43,175 nt of DNA from a bacterium. Lineage in GTDB: Bacteria; JACRDZ01; JAQUKH01. Positions 42,945-43,175 of the stretch are shown here, piece by piece. The notes beneath the pieces were generated by a model, which was given only the letters and a program-made list of their open reading frames with translations, ran no database searches and had not been told where the DNA came from. The DNA lies in assembly GCA_040754625.1 (NCBI GenBank), contig JBFMCF010000113.1:1-43175 (forward strand), in the 5' to 3' direction. Position numbers and translations under genes: made by a program. How positions within the stretch are numbered: position 1 is the first letter of the stretch; every line of letters begins with the position of its first letter.

Positions 42945-43175
42945 GAAACTTAGCCGATAATAACAAGGTATATATATTTTAGGAGGTATAAATATTTTTG
43001 TTTCATATTTTTATTAGATTTTGATATAATCATTTTATGAATTTTAATAATAAGGAGATGATACGATAAATTAAAAGTCAAAAGTGTTAGGTGAAAACTC
43101 TGGATTATAGGTAAAATAAACCATAGTCTGGAGTAGATAGGTTATAGGTTGAATTTGATTCTGGGGCTTAATTGA
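42945..43175. other. AT-rich gap without a recognised gene
   Basis: Holds an AGGAGG (42981-42986) with no start codon at a proper distance, an extended -10-like TGATATAAT at 43022-43030, and an 11-codon frame (43037-43069) that I do not consider a gene. From 43070 onward, 7- to 9-base words (AAAAGTC, AAAAGTG, TAGGTGAAA, ATAGGTTATAGGTTG) suggest the start of another repeat array cut by the window edge. Confidence 0.4.

Noticed and set aside
43037-43069. 11-codon frame after a promoter-like TGATATAAT
   Set aside because: The -10 box is only 6 bases before the ATG, the peptide is not informative, and the sequence beyond it is repeat-like.

Overview
The window is a moderately AT-rich bacterial chromosome segment, densely packed and mostly co-oriented. 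It reads as an obligate anaerobe: a near-complete Wood-Ljungdahl (reductive acetyl-CoA) operon fills the first 14 kb, most redox proteins here are iron-sulfur or thiol based, and no oxygen-respiration gene is visible. Lipoproteins, a Tat substrate, PdxJ and an FtsB-like protein suggest a diderm cell. Gene content does not match a well-known cultured acetogen order that I recognise; an uncultivated candidate-phylum bacterium is my inference, and I cannot place it further without a search.

Region 1 (0.2-13.8 kb, minus strand) transcribes cooC2, folD, metV, metF, cooC1/acsF, acsD, acsC, acsB, cooS/acsA, fhs and acsE, ending at a hairpin terminator near 145-182. Together these give the tetrahydrofolate methyl branch (Fhs, FolD, MetF/MetV), the methyltransferase AcsE, the corrinoid protein AcsC/AcsD, and CODH/ACS with two nickel-insertion ATPases. 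Formate dehydrogenase and the energy-conserving complexes are outside the window. Eight of the ten intercistronic gaps hold short self-complementary repeats placed directly after the upstream stop codon.

Region 2 (14.0-21.0 kb, minus) is housekeeping: a membrane-anchored thioredoxin and thioredoxin reductase, NAD(P)HX repair enzyme, a polytopic membrane protein, AcpS, PdxJ and GlmM. Region 3 (21.3-22.9 kb, plus) is a single FMN-type glutamate-synthase-like gene with a structured leader. Region 4 (23.0-31.1 kb, minus) holds cdaR/ybbR, cdaA (c-di-AMP synthase), folP, folE, ftsH, tilS, two CAT-anticodon tRNAs (one a clear initiator), a small His-rich membrane protein, a DUF501 protein and an FtsB-like protein. 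The usual cdaA-cdaR-glmM order is present but is split by the Region 3 gene.

Region 5 (31.2-38.2 kb, plus) starts with a Tat-exported DUF362 protein, a NapH/NapG-like fused polyferredoxin and a three-repeat lipoprotein, followed by a dCache histidine kinase, an Rcp1-like response regulator and a REC-GGDEF diguanylate cyclase. A minus-strand exported protein of unknown function follows. Region 6 (39.3-42.9 kb, plus) is a tightly overlapped four-gene operon: a beta-helix lipoprotein, a UbiU-like and UbiV-like peptidase-U32 pair with conserved cysteine spacing, and an ArsP-type permease. The permease carries in frame the same 9-bp repeat that sits between the CODH/ACS genes. I rate Region 6 and the repeat system as the most novel parts of the window.
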